NCBI GenBank assembly: GCA_947446575.1 | Contig: CANFHC010000002.1 | Location: 102,690 to 166,689, forward strand | Direction of reading: 5' to 3' | From: Bacteriovoracaceae bacterium | GTDB taxonomy: Bacteria > Bdellovibrionota > Bacteriovoracia > Bacteriovoracales > Bacteriovoracaceae | DNA: 64,000 nucleotides | Position numbers and translations under genes: made by a program | Part shown: positions 34,673 to 44,230 of the stretch, in pieces | Layout: each line of letters starts with the position of its first letter | How positions within the stretch are numbered: the stretch's first letter is position 1 | The notes under the pieces: generated by a model | Seen by the model: the letters and a program-made list of their open reading frames with translations, nothing else | What the model was told of the DNA's origin: nothing | Database searches by the model: none

Positions 34673-35467
34673 CTACCAATTAAAAACGTAGCTAACCATG
34701 GTGCTATAGGCATTCCCACCAAGATTTTCAAATCCGTAACCACCAGCAGTTTTTGGCGAGTATTTGGCCGTGTTTTTATCGGGAAAATTAACGGTATGAA
34801 GAAGAAATTCTAATCCCACATAAGATTCTTTTAATTCAATGGGAAATTCCAATCCAAATCCTAGGCCAAATCCTAATCCACCACCAATGTCCTTTGGTAA
34901 TTGAGTTTGATCTACGTACTTATTAGTTTGATACCAATATTCCATTCGACCAATAAAGTATGGATTCGAATAAGTGATTGCGGTTCCGAGATTAGCAGTT
35001 TCTATATAGTAACGGTAGGAGATGAACGCCCGAAGCATGCTTACTTCGATAAGTCCTGGAGCTGGGTCATTTGGGAAGCCTAAAACAGGATCTTTTAAAA
35101 ACATTGAGTGTTTGGAAAACTCCAAACCAAGTCCCAAGGCTGTTTGAAAATCTTTGAAAAAGGTAAAACTTATACCAAATGATGGTGGTTGGTTTTCATA
35201 GGCAATACCTCTATTACCATCAAAGTTGGTGAGACCTAATGAGACGTTGAATGAAAAGAAACGTCCGTAGCGATAAAAGCGTTCATCCTCGACTAGTTTG
35301 GCATTTTCTACGTCTTCACTAAAATCAGTGAAAATGTCTCCACCAACGTTTAGGTCATCGTCGTCGGCTGCAAAAATATCGTTAGCTGCTTCTTGGGCAA
35401 ATACTTTGTGAGGAGCGATTGCTCCTAAACTAAGTAGTAGAATGAAGAAAATAACTCTGTTTTTCAT
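34673..35467 (-). CDS. Outer-membrane beta-barrel-like protein
   Basis: A 264-residue protein with a signal peptide ending VFAQE, an acidic stretch (FAADDDDLNVGGD), then alternating hydrophobic/aromatic strands (RYGRFFSFNVSLGLTNF, GISFTFFKDFQTALGLGLEF, GGLGFGLGFGLEFP) ending in the aromatic tail MVSYVFNW, as expected for a barrel inserted by BAM. Its start overlaps the stop of the gene before it (ATGA). Function unknown. Confidence 0.75.
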   Translation of the reverse strand: MKNRVIFFILLLSLGAIAPHKVFAQEAANDIFAADDDDLNVGGDIFTDFSEDVENAKLVEDERFYRYGRFFSFNVSLGLTNFDGNRGIAYENQPPSFGISFTFFKDFQTALGLGLEFSKHSMFLKDPVLGFPNDPAPGLIEVSMLRAFISYRYYIETANLGTAITYSNPYFIGRMEYWYQTNKYVDQTQLPKDIGGGLGFGLGFGLEFPIELKESYVGLEFLLHTVNFPDKNTAKYSPKTAGGYGFENLGGNAYSTMVSYVFNW

Positions 35468-35958
35468 AGGTAAAAATGGATTGCCGAGACAATAAAATTA
35501 TTGCCTAAAGTTTGAAAAACAAAGTCTTTCGTTTTGGATGCCGAGACACCAAACTCGAAGCTAAATCCTAATGAGTTTAATCCCGTAAAATGAAACTCAC
35601 TTCCAAAACTCAAATCAAATTGAAAACCAGAATAGCTGGTTGAATTAATTTTATTGCTTAAAATGGCACCCGTTCCTGCTAAATAGAAATTGAGTTGAGG
35701 TTCATCAAAAATATTGCGGTAAACCTTTAATCCTACGCCGTAACCTCCGTTGCTTTCATTAGTAGAAAGACCGGCCATTCCACCAAAAGCAAAAGATCTA
35801 TTTTTTTGTATTTTAAACGACAGAGCAGGGAAGTCATTTTTTAATTGATTGGTCATTCCAAGCCCTAAACGGTTAGATCTATCGAAGGCAAAGCTTGATT
35901 GACAGAGGAGAAATGTAAATAAGAAAATAGCAACGAGGCTTTTGATTTTTTTAAACAT
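35464..35958 (-). CDS. Small outer-membrane beta-barrel-like protein
   Basis: A 164-residue protein with signal peptide (ending SFAFD) and Gly/aromatic-rich alternating strands (GGYGVGLKVYRNIF, FEFGVSASKTKD) that end in IHFYL, suggesting an 8-stranded barrel. It is the first gene of a minus-strand pair with the 264-residue barrel gene, and the stop/start overlap implies translational coupling. No family is named. Confidence 0.72.
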   Translation of the reverse strand: MFKKIKSLVAIFLFTFLLCQSSFAFDRSNRLGLGMTNQLKNDFPALSFKIQKNRSFAFGGMAGLSTNESNGGYGVGLKVYRNIFDEPQLNFYLAGTGAILSNKINSTSYSGFQFDLSFGSEFHFTGLNSLGFSFEFGVSASKTKDFVFQTLGNNFIVSAIHFYL

Positions 35959-36113
35959 ACAGATTCCGTCCTTGGGATGCGTCTAGTTAAATTCCATCTA
36001 TGGTTTTTAATGCTTTTTTTATTGTAACGAACCTCTCTATTTTTGACAACTTAACAAAGCCTTTTTAGAATGAGTTTTATTTTATTTTTTTAACCATTAA
36101 CCAGAGTTTCATC

Positions 36114-36782
36114 ATGTCTAACACAACAACGACTCCCAACCGCAATATCAACCAAATTTTAGATGAGGGAGATGTCGGGTCACTCGTGACAAAAAATAAA
36201 AATGCCTTAGTTGCTATCGTCGTCGCTGTTTTAGTGGCCGTTGCTGGTTTTGGACTCTATTCAACTCTAGCCGATAAATCAAAAGCAGAGTTCAACACAA
36301 AAATTTATAGTTTTGAAACATCAACTCTTAATACTTTTGATGCAAAAGCAGATCCTGCAACTTTAGTTAATGGTATTAAAAATCTTCAAAAAGAAGTTGG
36401 AAATTATTCAGGCTTAGTCCCTGTTATTTTAAAAGCGAATGATTTATTAATGAGTCATTCTCATTTAAATCAAGCGCTAGAAGTTTTATTGATAGGGCAA
36501 CAAGCATCTAAAAACGATTATTCAGATTATTTTATCTTAAGCCGCCTAGCTGTAGTGTACGAAGATCTGGGACAAGATCAAAAAGCGATCGAAACTCTAG
36601 AGAAAATGAATTCTAAATCACTTAAAATTTTCGAAGGAAAAAATTATTTAGATTTAGGCCGACTTTATTTAAAACAAGGCAATAAAGAAAAAGCAAAAGC
36701 TAGCTTTACTTATGTAGTAGAAAAAGTGAAAGATGAAAGTGAATTTGTAAAAATAGCAAAACTTTATCTTTCAAAAATGTAA
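36114..36782 (+). CDS. YfgM-like membrane protein with TPR repeats
   Basis: A 222-residue protein with a cytoplasmic N-terminus, one membrane segment (about residues 31-53, LVAIVVAVLVAVAGFGLYST) and a periplasmic helical domain with TPR-type pairs (YFILSRLAVVYEDLGQDQKAIETL, KNYLDLGRLYLKQGNKEKAKASF written here only in part). In E. coli yfgM precedes bamB and der, and here the next gene is bamB-like with der 1.5 kb upstream, which supports the call. YfgM interacts with the Sec translocon and periplasmic chaperones. Confidence 0.8.
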   Translation: MSNTTTTPNRNINQILDEGDVGSLVTKNKNALVAIVVAVLVAVAGFGLYSTLADKSKAEFNTKIYSFETSTLNTFDAKADPATLVNGIKNLQKEVGNYSGLVPVILKANDLLMSHSHLNQALEVLLIGQQASKNDYSDYFILSRLAVVYEDLGQDQKAIETLEKMNSKSLKIFEGKNYLDLGRLYLKQGNKEKAKASFTYVVEKVKDESEFVKIAKLYLSKM

Positions 36783-36816
36783 TCAGTTTTTTAAAAATTA
36801 ATCTGGTAAAAATAAA

Positions 36817-37941
36817 ATGAATAAGTCTCTGGGCCTTTTGATTGTTTCACTTCTATTTTCTGCTTGTTCAAGCTTTAGGCCTTACATGCCTAAAGGGGAG
36901 ACACCAGTTGCCCATAAATTTAATCCTGTTTGGATTAAACAGATGGATCCTAAATATGAATCTGGAAACCTTCCAATCGCTTTGCAATCCCCATTGATTC
37001 ACGAGGGAATTGTTTACATTGGACACAACTCGGGGAGCATGGAAGCTTTTGAGCTAGAAAATGGCAAACCTGTCTGGAGTGAATTTGACGGATCTACATA
37101 TCACTCAGCTCCAGTAGCATTTAAGGATCAAATCGTTTACGGAACAGTTCAAGGAAGAGTTATATCTCGTCATTATACGACTGGAAAAATTAAATACAGT
37201 GTTGATTTAGGTGCTTCAGTTGAAACAAAGGGAGTCATTTATCAAGGAAGAATTTTCTTTCAACTACGAAATCACCAAGTGTTTTGTTTAGACGTTGAAA
37301 CAGGAAAAATTCTTTGGGGTTATAAGCGCTCTATCTCTTACTTAACTACATTACAAAGATCCTCGACTCCAGTGATTTACAAAGACAAGGTTCTAATAGG
37401 CCTTGCCGATGGTGCATTAATAGCTTTATCAATTGATGAAGGAGTGCTTTTGTATGAATCAAAACTCTCTACAGCTTCTAAGTTTGTTGACGTTGATAAT
37501 GCCGCTTTCGTTTTAAATGATAAAGTTTACGTCGGTGCTGTTGGGGGTCCTCTTTCATTGATCGATCCCAATACAGGAAAAATCTTAAGAAGAGGAGAGT
37601 TTATTGCTTCAAGGGCCCCTTATATGGATCCAAATTTAAAAGGTGAACAACTTCTTTTTGGCACTCCATCAGGGGAATTAATTCTAACGGATAAAAATTT
37701 AAATATTTTAAATAAAAATAAAATTTCAACTGGAGTGATCACTTCAATAGTTTCTTTTAAACAAGGCTACGCCGTTTCAACTACAGCGGGAGAAATTCTA
37801 TTTGTAGATGGTAAGACATTAGCAGTGCTTGAGACTTTTAATTTAGGGCATGCTTATTCGGCAGTGTTTGGAGATTTAGAGATTGGCGAGGGCTACCTAA
37901 GTGTGCTTTCCTCGCGCAATCGTCTATTCACATTTCACTAG
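36817..37941 (+). CDS. bamB: BamB-like outer-membrane assembly lipoprotein
   Basis: A 374-residue lipoprotein (signal to Cys17 in LLFSACSS). The body consists of PQQ-type beta-propeller repeats such as GIVYIGHNSGSMEAFELENGK, DVETGKILWGY, LADGALIALSIDEG and VGAVGGPLSLIDPNTGK. BamB supports outer-membrane barrel insertion by binding BamA. Synteny with the YfgM-like gene (34 bases upstream) supports the assignment. Its stop overlaps the convergent lipoprotein gene by a few bases. Confidence 0.82.
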   Translation: MNKSLGLLIVSLLFSACSSFRPYMPKGETPVAHKFNPVWIKQMDPKYESGNLPIALQSPLIHEGIVYIGHNSGSMEAFELENGKPVWSEFDGSTYHSAPVAFKDQIVYGTVQGRVISRHYTTGKIKYSVDLGASVETKGVIYQGRIFFQLRNHQVFCLDVETGKILWGYKRSISYLTTLQRSSTPVIYKDKVLIGLADGALIALSIDEGVLLYESKLSTASKFVDVDNAAFVLNDKVYVGAVGGPLSLIDPNTGKILRRGEFIASRAPYMDPNLKGEQLLFGTPSGELILTDKNLNILNKNKISTGVITSIVSFKQGYAVSTTAGEILFVDGKTLAVLETFNLGHAYSAVFGDLEIGEGYLSVLSSRNRLFTFH

Positions 37942-38876
37942 TGTGATTCTTTAATATAATCGAAATACTGATTGGCCCAAGTTACATTTAGTCTCGCCAT
38001 GACTTCACTAACATAAGGTACTTTTTTAACTTCCCCTGAGATTGAGGCAATTGATCTGCCTGGAATGGTGGCCGCTGTATGCGTTTCAAGAGAGGTCATC
38101 AGAGCAATGTTGGAGAACAATGTTGTCTTTAAAAGAATATTCATGTTTCCAGCATCTGCTTCAAATTTATTATTTTTAATATGTGTGATTAAATTTTCAT
38201 AAACATAATAATTATCACTTACTCCATATTCACAAAGTTCTCTAATTTCTGAATATGTTTTTGAGAGGTGAATATCAAGTGCCTTATGTACTAGTTCATT
38301 AATTGCAAAATCAGTCATCTGCCCATTTGCACTTTTGATGATGTCTACAACTTTAGGTGTCACTTCCTCTTTAGAAAGTGGCAGGAGTAGTTCTGGGTGT
38401 CCTGCTACATAAGAAGCTTCTGAGAATTTATTAGTTTCGTAACTAAATTTTTTTGCATGGAAGGCGTTTGGTGAATTAGCCTCTTTTTCACTGTGTCTTA
38501 GTAAACTCGTGTGAAAATTTGGACAAATATTTATATTAGGTCCACTAAATTCAGCGGAATAATTTTTTAATGTTTCATACTGACTATAAAGAGATAAAAA
38601 ATAGAGCTTTTTGTTCGTAGGGTTGCCATCTTTTTCTACTTCATTTTTTTCAGCAACAGGAACTACTGAAGCAGGAGCTCTGCCTTTTACTTTACTAGTC
38701 TCCGAAGCAAATTTAAAATCTGCAATTCTTATTTCTGGCACTTGATTGTTACCAATTACCTTGGGAGTATAGCGGGCCATTTTTTGTTGATAATTTTCTG
38801 GGCCTGCACAAGAGGCCAGAAGAAATGCCGCAGAAAGTGTAGCAAGCACCATTGGATTTAATTTTTTGTTTTTCAT
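37938..38876 (-). CDS. Lipoprotein of unknown function
   Basis: A 312-residue lipoprotein with lipobox LLASC (Cys23). The rest is helical and soluble; it contains a few Cys (NICPNF, LCEYGV). GGAG lies before the ATG. I recognise no domain. It is in tail-to-tail overlap with bamB and divergent to nothing closely linked; the next minus-strand gene upstream is speA/DHS-like after a terminator. Confidence 0.65.
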   Translation of the reverse strand: MKNKKLNPMVLATLSAAFLLASCAGPENYQQKMARYTPKVIGNNQVPEIRIADFKFASETSKVKGRAPASVVPVAEKNEVEKDGNPTNKKLYFLSLYSQYETLKNYSAEFSGPNINICPNFHTSLLRHSEKEANSPNAFHAKKFSYETNKFSEASYVAGHPELLLPLSKEEVTPKVVDIIKSANGQMTDFAINELVHKALDIHLSKTYSEIRELCEYGVSDNYYVYENLITHIKNNKFEADAGNMNILLKTTLFSNIALMTSLETHTAATIPGRSIASISGEVKKVPYVSEVMARLNVTWANQYFDYIKESH

Positions 38877-38987
38877 GATAAGCTCCGTTCATTGGGCAAC
38901 TGGCCCGTTGATAGTGGAGTTATCGGTAATAGAATGTGAAAATATTAGTCAAAAATGACGGTAGTGAAATTTGTAATCTAGATTTAC

Positions 38988-39016
38988 ACCGACAAGAAAA
39001 AACACTTCTTGTCGGT
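38988..39016 (-). terminator. Hairpin terminator after the DHS-like gene
   Basis: An 11-bp perfect stem (38988-38998 with 39006-39016) with a 7-base loop that is T-rich on the minus strand, located 17 bases after the stop of the DHS-like gene. No long T-run follows, so Rho-independent activity is probable but not certain. Confidence 0.7.
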
Positions 39017-39032
39017 TATTGGCAACAGTTCG

Positions 39033-40007
39033 TTACCAGTTTAAAAGGTAAGCAAAAACAAGAGGAGCAACAATAGTAGCATCTGATTCAATGATATATT
39101 TCGGAGTGTTTATGTCTAGCTTTCCCCAAGTGATTTTTTCATTTGGTACAGCTCCAGAGTAAGAACCGTAACTAGTCGTTGAATCAGAAATCTGACAGAA
39201 GTATCCCCAAAGTGGAGTTTTTCTTTCAAGATCTTGTTCTAGCATTGGGACAACACAAATAGGGAAGTCACCAGCAATACCACCACCAATTTGGAAAAAT
39301 CCAATTGAAGAGCTTGCAGATATTTCTGTATACCAATTAGCTAGTCTCATCATGGTTTGAATTCCAGAATTCATTGTATGAACATTCTTAATTCGTCCAT
39401 CCATACATGCAGCGGTGTACATATTTCCGTTGGTAGAATCTTCCCAACCAGGAGTATAAATCGGAAGATTTTTTTCCATAGCAGCGATCATCCATGAATC
39501 TTTTGGATCGATTTGATATTCTTTTTCAAGAGCTCCTGAGCGCAATACTTCCCAAAAATAATAATGAGGAGGATGACTCTCGCCGTTTTTATCTGCCTTG
39601 CTCCATTCCTTGTTGATTAAAGCTTCAATTTTTCTCATTGCCTCATCTTCAGGAATACATGTGTCCGTAACTCTATTTAAGCCTTTCTCGAGAAGTTTCA
39701 TTTCATCTTCTGGAGTTAGGTCTCTCCAGTTTGGAATTCTATGGTAGTGATCGTGAGCTACTAAGTTATAAATATCTTCTTCAAGGTTAGCTCCCGTACA
39801 ACAAATAGCGTGGATTTTATTTTGACGAATCATTTCAGCAAGAGATTTTCCAAGCTCGGCTGTCGACATTGCTCCTGCTAATGTTACGAACATTTTTCCA
39901 CCAGACGCTAAGTGTGTTTCCCATCCAATAGCAGCATCAACAAGTGCAGCAGAGTTAAAGTGTTTATAATGAGTCAGCATAAATTCAGAAATTGGTCCGC
40001 GTTTCAT
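39033..40007 (-). CDS. Deoxyhypusine synthase-like protein lacking the catalytic lysine motif
   Basis: A 324-residue Rossmann-fold protein of the deoxyhypusine synthase superfamily. MFVTLAGAMSTAELG, ICCTGANLEEDIYN, PIYTPGWEDSTNGN and WGKLD match. Where eukaryotic DHS has a G-G-G-x-x-K-H-H motif with the lysine that forms the enzyme-butylamine intermediate, this has GGGIAGDFPICVV, so no lysine is available. Bacteria lack eIF5A, so it cannot act in hypusine formation as in eukaryotes; a role in polyamine synthesis is suggested by speA 21 bases upstream in the same operon. AAAGAGG precedes the ATG. Confidence 0.85.
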   Translation of the reverse strand: MKRGPISEFMLTHYKHFNSAALVDAAIGWETHLASGGKMFVTLAGAMSTAELGKSLAEMIRQNKIHAICCTGANLEEDIYNLVAHDHYHRIPNWRDLTPEDEMKLLEKGLNRVTDTCIPEDEAMRKIEALINKEWSKADKNGESHPPHYYFWEVLRSGALEKEYQIDPKDSWMIAAMEKNLPIYTPGWEDSTNGNMYTAACMDGRIKNVHTMNSGIQTMMRLANWYTEISASSSIGFFQIGGGIAGDFPICVVPMLEQDLERKTPLWGYFCQISDSTTSYGSYSGAVPNEKITWGKLDINTPKYIIESDATIVAPLVFAYLLNW

Positions 40008-40028
40008 ATTAACCTCTTTTATAAAATT

Positions 40029-41954
40029 CTAATTTTTCAAATACGTATAAGACTTCAAACACTCTTCATAGAAATCAACTAAGCGCACACCTTCTCGTGG
40101 ATTAATTTTTCCTGAAGCGATTTGACGATCGATATTCTTTTTCATTGTATAGGCCATCGCTTCTGGGTTGTACTGCATTGCTGAGAGTACACTTTCGGCA
40201 GATGATCCTTTAATGACTTCTTCGATATAGAAATCTGTTGGATCCTCATCGTCACAGAAGACGTGCACTTCATTTAATCTTCCAAATAAATTGTGTAGAT
40301 CTCCCATTACGTCTTGGTAAGCTCCTGTCATGAAAAGACCAATATAATAATCTTCGTTTGGTGTAAGTTCATGCAAAGGAAGAAGATTTTTTGTTTCATT
40401 AATATCGATGAACTTATTTATTTTCCCATCAGAGTCGCATGTAATATCTACCAGAGTTCCATTGTTGTGAGGCTTAATATTCAATTTTGTAATGGGTACG
40501 ATTGGAAGCAATTGTCCAATGGCCCATAGATCTGGAGCTGATTGAAAAATTGAGAAATTACAAAGGTATTGAGGAGCAATTCCTTGATCGATATCGTAAA
40601 GGTTATCAGGAATAAATTCCATCTCAGGCAGAAGTGCAGAAATTCTTTTTGTGATTTTCCAAAAAAGAGTTTCTAGAGTTGCTCTTTCTTCTAGTTTTAA
40701 GATCCCGAGTCTAAATGCGTTTAGACACTCTTTTTTAAAATCAAGTGCGTCGTTGTAAACTTCTTGAGCATTTTCGATGTTGATAGTTTCTAAAAGCTCT
40801 CTCATATTTGAAACTAAACTGTGTTCACCTGTCATTTTTTCCGTGGCGTAATCTGTAAAAGATGTCTCAATTTTATCGATGACGTTGGTAATGACACATG
40901 AGTGACGAGCAGTAATAGCGCGACCAGATTCCGAAACAATGTTTGGATGTGGAACTTTTTCAGCATCACAAATTTCTTTTAATATATAAACAATGTCAGA
41001 AGCATAATCATGCAATTTGTAGTTCATTGATGAATCACTTGTTGATTGTGATCCGTCGTAATCAACTCCTAATCCACCTCCAACATCAAAGTACTCCAAA
41101 GGAGCTCCGAGCTGAACGAGTTTAGTAAATATTCGAGCACCTTCACGAACTACTTCTTTGATCGTTCTGATGTCTGTAACTTGAGAGCCAACGTGAAAGT
41201 GAAACAGTTTAAGAGAATTTAACGAGCCTTCATCTTTTAATATTTGAACAGCTGTTAACATTTCAGCAATCGTTAAACCAAATTTAGCTTTCTCTCCACC
41301 AGAATCAGACCATTTTCCCGATCCTTTGATGGCCATTTTTGCTCGTAAACCAATAAGAGGCTCAACGTTTAATTCACGAGATAGTTTTAAAATTTTATGA
41401 AGCTCAGAGAATTTCTCAATAACGACGATTACTTTTCTTCCTAGCTTATTTCCCAGAAGAGCAAGGCGAAGATAGTCTTCGTCTTTGTATCCATTGAGGA
41501 CAGTAAGTGCGTTTAAATTATCATTGAAAGCTAATACCGAAAGTAGCTCTGGTTTTGATCCGGCCTCTAATCCGTAATCATATGGAGCACCAGCATCAAG
41601 AATTTCTTCTACTACTTCTCTCATCTGATTAACTTTAATTGGATAAACACCATTGTATTGTCCGCCATAATTGGCTTCAGCAATTACGTCTCTAAAAGTT
41701 TCATTCAAAACTTTTACTTGAGAGCGAAGAATGTCGTGGAATCTAACAACGATTGGAAAAGGAATATTTTGTGCTTTCATTTCTTCAAGCACTTCAGCGA
41801 TATCAATACGAGGACCATTTTCGTCTTGGTTAGGAAGTACACAAAGATGACCTTGATCGTTTATATCGAAATAACCATCACCCCATCTACTTATGTGGTA
41901 AGTTTCATCTGCTTCTTCTTTTGACCAGGGAATATTTGTTATAACTTTGTCCAT
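40029..41954 (-). CDS. speA: Biosynthetic arginine decarboxylase SpeA
   Basis: A 641-residue PLP enzyme of the alanine-racemase fold, making agmatine from arginine for polyamines. WGDGYFDIND, YPIKVNQ with PLP-lysine Lys107, GLEAGSKPELL, FHVGSQVTDI, DVGGGLGVDYDG and CNFSIFQSAPDLWAIGQLLP are family signatures; the length is normal. It is followed after 21 bases by the DHS-like gene, forming one operon. Confidence 0.97.
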   Translation of the reverse strand: MDKVITNIPWSKEEADETYHISRWGDGYFDINDQGHLCVLPNQDENGPRIDIAEVLEEMKAQNIPFPIVVRFHDILRSQVKVLNETFRDVIAEANYGGQYNGVYPIKVNQMREVVEEILDAGAPYDYGLEAGSKPELLSVLAFNDNLNALTVLNGYKDEDYLRLALLGNKLGRKVIVVIEKFSELHKILKLSRELNVEPLIGLRAKMAIKGSGKWSDSGGEKAKFGLTIAEMLTAVQILKDEGSLNSLKLFHFHVGSQVTDIRTIKEVVREGARIFTKLVQLGAPLEYFDVGGGLGVDYDGSQSTSDSSMNYKLHDYASDIVYILKEICDAEKVPHPNIVSESGRAITARHSCVITNVIDKIETSFTDYATEKMTGEHSLVSNMRELLETINIENAQEVYNDALDFKKECLNAFRLGILKLEERATLETLFWKITKRISALLPEMEFIPDNLYDIDQGIAPQYLCNFSIFQSAPDLWAIGQLLPIVPITKLNIKPHNNGTLVDITCDSDGKINKFIDINETKNLLPLHELTPNEDYYIGLFMTGAYQDVMGDLHNLFGRLNEVHVFCDDEDPTDFYIEEVIKGSSAESVLSAMQYNPEAMAYTMKKNIDRQIASGKINPREGVRLVDFYEECLKSYTYLKN

Positions 41955-42053
41955 TTCAAACCCTCAAAGACCCCAATATTGGATCTTAAAAAACACAATA
42001 AAAAATCCGAATTTTTAGGGCAAAATGTAGCGTACTTCATACAGCTTAACAAA

Positions 42054-42995
42054 TTAAAATGACAAAAAATTGAGGCTTGCGACAACTGGATAATGGTCGG
42101 AGGGAAGTGCGTATCTCTGGTAGGATTCCTGTGGGTATGAAAGTGGGACTCCCCGCTCGTCACGGAAAAGATAAATACCTGATTCTTCTTTTTTGACTAA
42201 GGAATGTAGCTCACTTGGAAGAAGAATATAGTCTAATTGAAATGACTCACGAGTATTGTCCTTACCAAAATAAAAAAACGAGTGGCGTTGTTCGTGAGGG
42301 AGATTGATGAGCTCGAGAACGTCTTCGAGGTCAGTGTGGGCGTAAAGATCGTCAAATTCTGGCTCTTGATGACCTTTTTGGGCAATCCCGTTCAGGTCTC
42401 CAGCGACCACTACAGGAACTTTATGGTCAAATTCGCTGCGAAGGCGATTATAGGTTTTAACTAATGCTTTAAGCTCAGCTTTTCTGCGCTCTTTTCCATT
42501 CCAGTCAACTCCATCGCGGTCCCATTTAGATTTCAAGTGTACCAAAAGGAGAATCATCGCAACTTTATTATCTTTTAAAATTCGAAGTTCAGAAATATCG
42601 CGAGAAAATTTATGTGGTGGAATTTTTAATTCTTCACTTAATACCTTTTTATTTTCAATTATCTCGAAAGAATAGTTGAATTCAATAGAGGCATTGACGT
42701 GACTATGGTGCTCAAAATCAAAAGGGAAATCTTTTTTTATAAGATATCCCATTTCAATTCCACGATTGGAATTTCCTTTTAACAAGGCCGTTTTGTAGTC
42801 AGCATTTAAGTATTTTTTATTCAAAAGATCAAGACTTTCAAGGCCTCCAACTTCACAAAGCATAGTTACATCAGCATCGATTTCGCGAATGGTTCTAGCG
42901 ATCCATTGAGTTTTATCATGAGGTTTTTTAAAGCCATCTCCGTTGGGGCCAGCGAGGAGAAACAGATTTTCGACGTTAAATAAACAGAGTTTCAA
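42054..42995 (-). CDS. Endonuclease/exonuclease/phosphatase-family protein
   Basis: A 313-residue enzyme of the DNase I-like (EEP) fold. CLFNVENLFL is the first strand with Asn, ADVTMLCEVGG the Glu motif, VVAGDLNGIA the D-x-N motif, and LPSDHYPVVASL the final D-H catalytic pair. No signal peptide. Substrates of EEP enzymes vary (DNA, inositol phosphates, sphingomyelin), so none is assigned. Its start overlaps the stop of the Cys-rich secreted protein gene. Confidence 0.85.
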   Translation of the reverse strand: MKLCLFNVENLFLLAGPNGDGFKKPHDKTQWIARTIREIDADVTMLCEVGGLESLDLLNKKYLNADYKTALLKGNSNRGIEMGYLIKKDFPFDFEHHSHVNASIEFNYSFEIIENKKVLSEELKIPPHKFSRDISELRILKDNKVAMILLLVHLKSKWDRDGVDWNGKERRKAELKALVKTYNRLRSEFDHKVPVVVAGDLNGIAQKGHQEPEFDDLYAHTDLEDVLELINLPHEQRHSFFYFGKDNTRESFQLDYILLPSELHSLVKKEESGIYLFRDERGVPLSYPQESYQRYALPSDHYPVVASLNFLSF

Positions 42996-43717
42996 TTACA
43001 GCTCCATCCAAGAACAATCGTCTTAAAATTTCTGGCGGTTTTATCCCAGATTTCTTTACAATAATAGCTTTGGTAAAAATTGGGGCCTGGGGCTTCGCGA
43101 ATATATTGAGCAATTTGCTCTTTTGTACATGTTGCTTCCCGAGGGAGAATTGGACTTGTTTCACTTCTCGTGATTTTCAATATTCCTTCACGGTTGATAA
43201 GAAGACCATAAAAGCTGCCTTCTTCTTCTCGTAAAAAATAAAGACTGCCTTCACTAATAAAAAGGGGGGCGTCTCCTCGGGGAATCAAAAAAGAATAAGG
43301 ATTTTTATTAGAGTCCATCATAATGGCTCGAGAAAAAGAGACTGTAGGAATTGATTTTAAATCATTGGCGTTAAGATTTTTTCTAAAAAATTCAGAAATA
43401 TAATACTTATTCGTTGAAATCTTATGCTGTTTACAAGGCGAGTCCCACATTAAAATATTGGGTTGTAGGCTAGCTTCTTCTTGTGCCCAGCTGCTGACAG
43501 GGACACCAAACTCGGATTGAACAAATGCATTTAGTTTTTGTTCACTTAATTGACCTTTAGTGAAATATTTTAACTGCTCAAGCCATTTTTTACGATTAGC
43601 ACCGGTTTCTTTTTTACAAAAAGAATTTTCCGGACAGCCATCAAAATCAATTTTTGAATACTCTAAAGCATACAAAGATGAAGAAAAAAGAATGGTTAAT
43701 AAGAGAAAAGATTTCAT
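42992..43717 (-). CDS. Secreted Cys-rich protein, unknown
   Basis: A 241-residue protein with signal peptide (MKSFLLLTILFSSSLYALE). Eight to nine Cys are spread through the mature part (DFDGCPENSFCKKE, SPCKQ, EATCTKEQ, SYYCKEIW, GWSCN), suggesting disulfides in the periplasm or outside. It lies between the thioesterase and EEP genes on one transcript. No domain recognised. Confidence 0.7.
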   Translation of the reverse strand: MKSFLLLTILFSSSLYALEYSKIDFDGCPENSFCKKETGANRKKWLEQLKYFTKGQLSEQKLNAFVQSEFGVPVSSWAQEEASLQPNILMWDSPCKQHKISTNKYYISEFFRKNLNANDLKSIPTVSFSRAIMMDSNKNPYSFLIPRGDAPLFISEGSLYFLREEEGSFYGLLINREGILKITRSETSPILPREATCTKEQIAQYIREAPGPNFYQSYYCKEIWDKTARNFKTIVLGWSCN

Positions 43718-43732
43718 TTTTAATTGTCTCGC

Positions 43733-44215
43733 TTATTTCTTTGCCTTTTTCTTTTTCATATCTTCAATTCGTATTCTTCCTTCTTCAAATCTTCTGATTT
43801 CATCAGCTGATTCAGGAAGAACTCCTCGGACTTGTAAAGGTTTTCCAATATCATCAAGGGCCACAAAAACTAAATAAGCAGTCGTTGTGTGTCTTGTTAT
43901 GCCAGTGAATGGATTTTCAGCGTACACCTTAACACCAACAAGCATAGAAGAAGTTCCAACATAGTTTAGGCTAGCAGCGATTAAGACATGGTCACCAATT
44001 TTAATTGGAGCCTTAAAGCTAATATCATCCACGTGCACAGTAACTACTGGTCTATTTGAGTGTCGTTCAGCAACCATGGCCGCAGCCATATCGATCCAAG
44101 ACATAACAACTCCACCAAAAATAGAATTTTGTGGATTAGTGTGATTGGGCATAACAAGATTGCGCATTTCAACTGCACTTTCTTTTACAGTTTTAACTTC
44201 ATTTGTATTTTTCAT
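43733..44215 (-). CDS. Acyl-CoA thioesterase, YciA-like hotdog fold
   Basis: A 160-residue hotdog thioesterase. HTNPQNSIFGGVVMSWIDMAAAMVAERHS contains the N-x-x-G-x-x-F-G-G-x-x-M/L-x-W-x-D-x pattern with catalytic Asp. FKAPIKIGDHVLI is the second strand motif. Such enzymes hydrolyse acyl-CoA. A Lys-rich tail is present. The neighbours give no pathway link. Confidence 0.88.
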   Translation of the reverse strand: MKNTNEVKTVKESAVEMRNLVMPNHTNPQNSIFGGVVMSWIDMAAAMVAERHSNRPVVTVHVDDISFKAPIKIGDHVLIAASLNYVGTSSMLVGVKVYAENPFTGITRHTTTAYLVFVALDDIGKPLQVRGVLPESADEIRRFEEGRIRIEDMKKKKAKK

Positions 44216-44230
44216 GAGTACCCCAATTTT

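Noticed and set aside
43560..43877. 105-residue plus-strand ORF
   Set aside because: It overlaps the start of the secreted Cys-rich gene and end of the thioesterase gene on the other strand, with no domain of its own.
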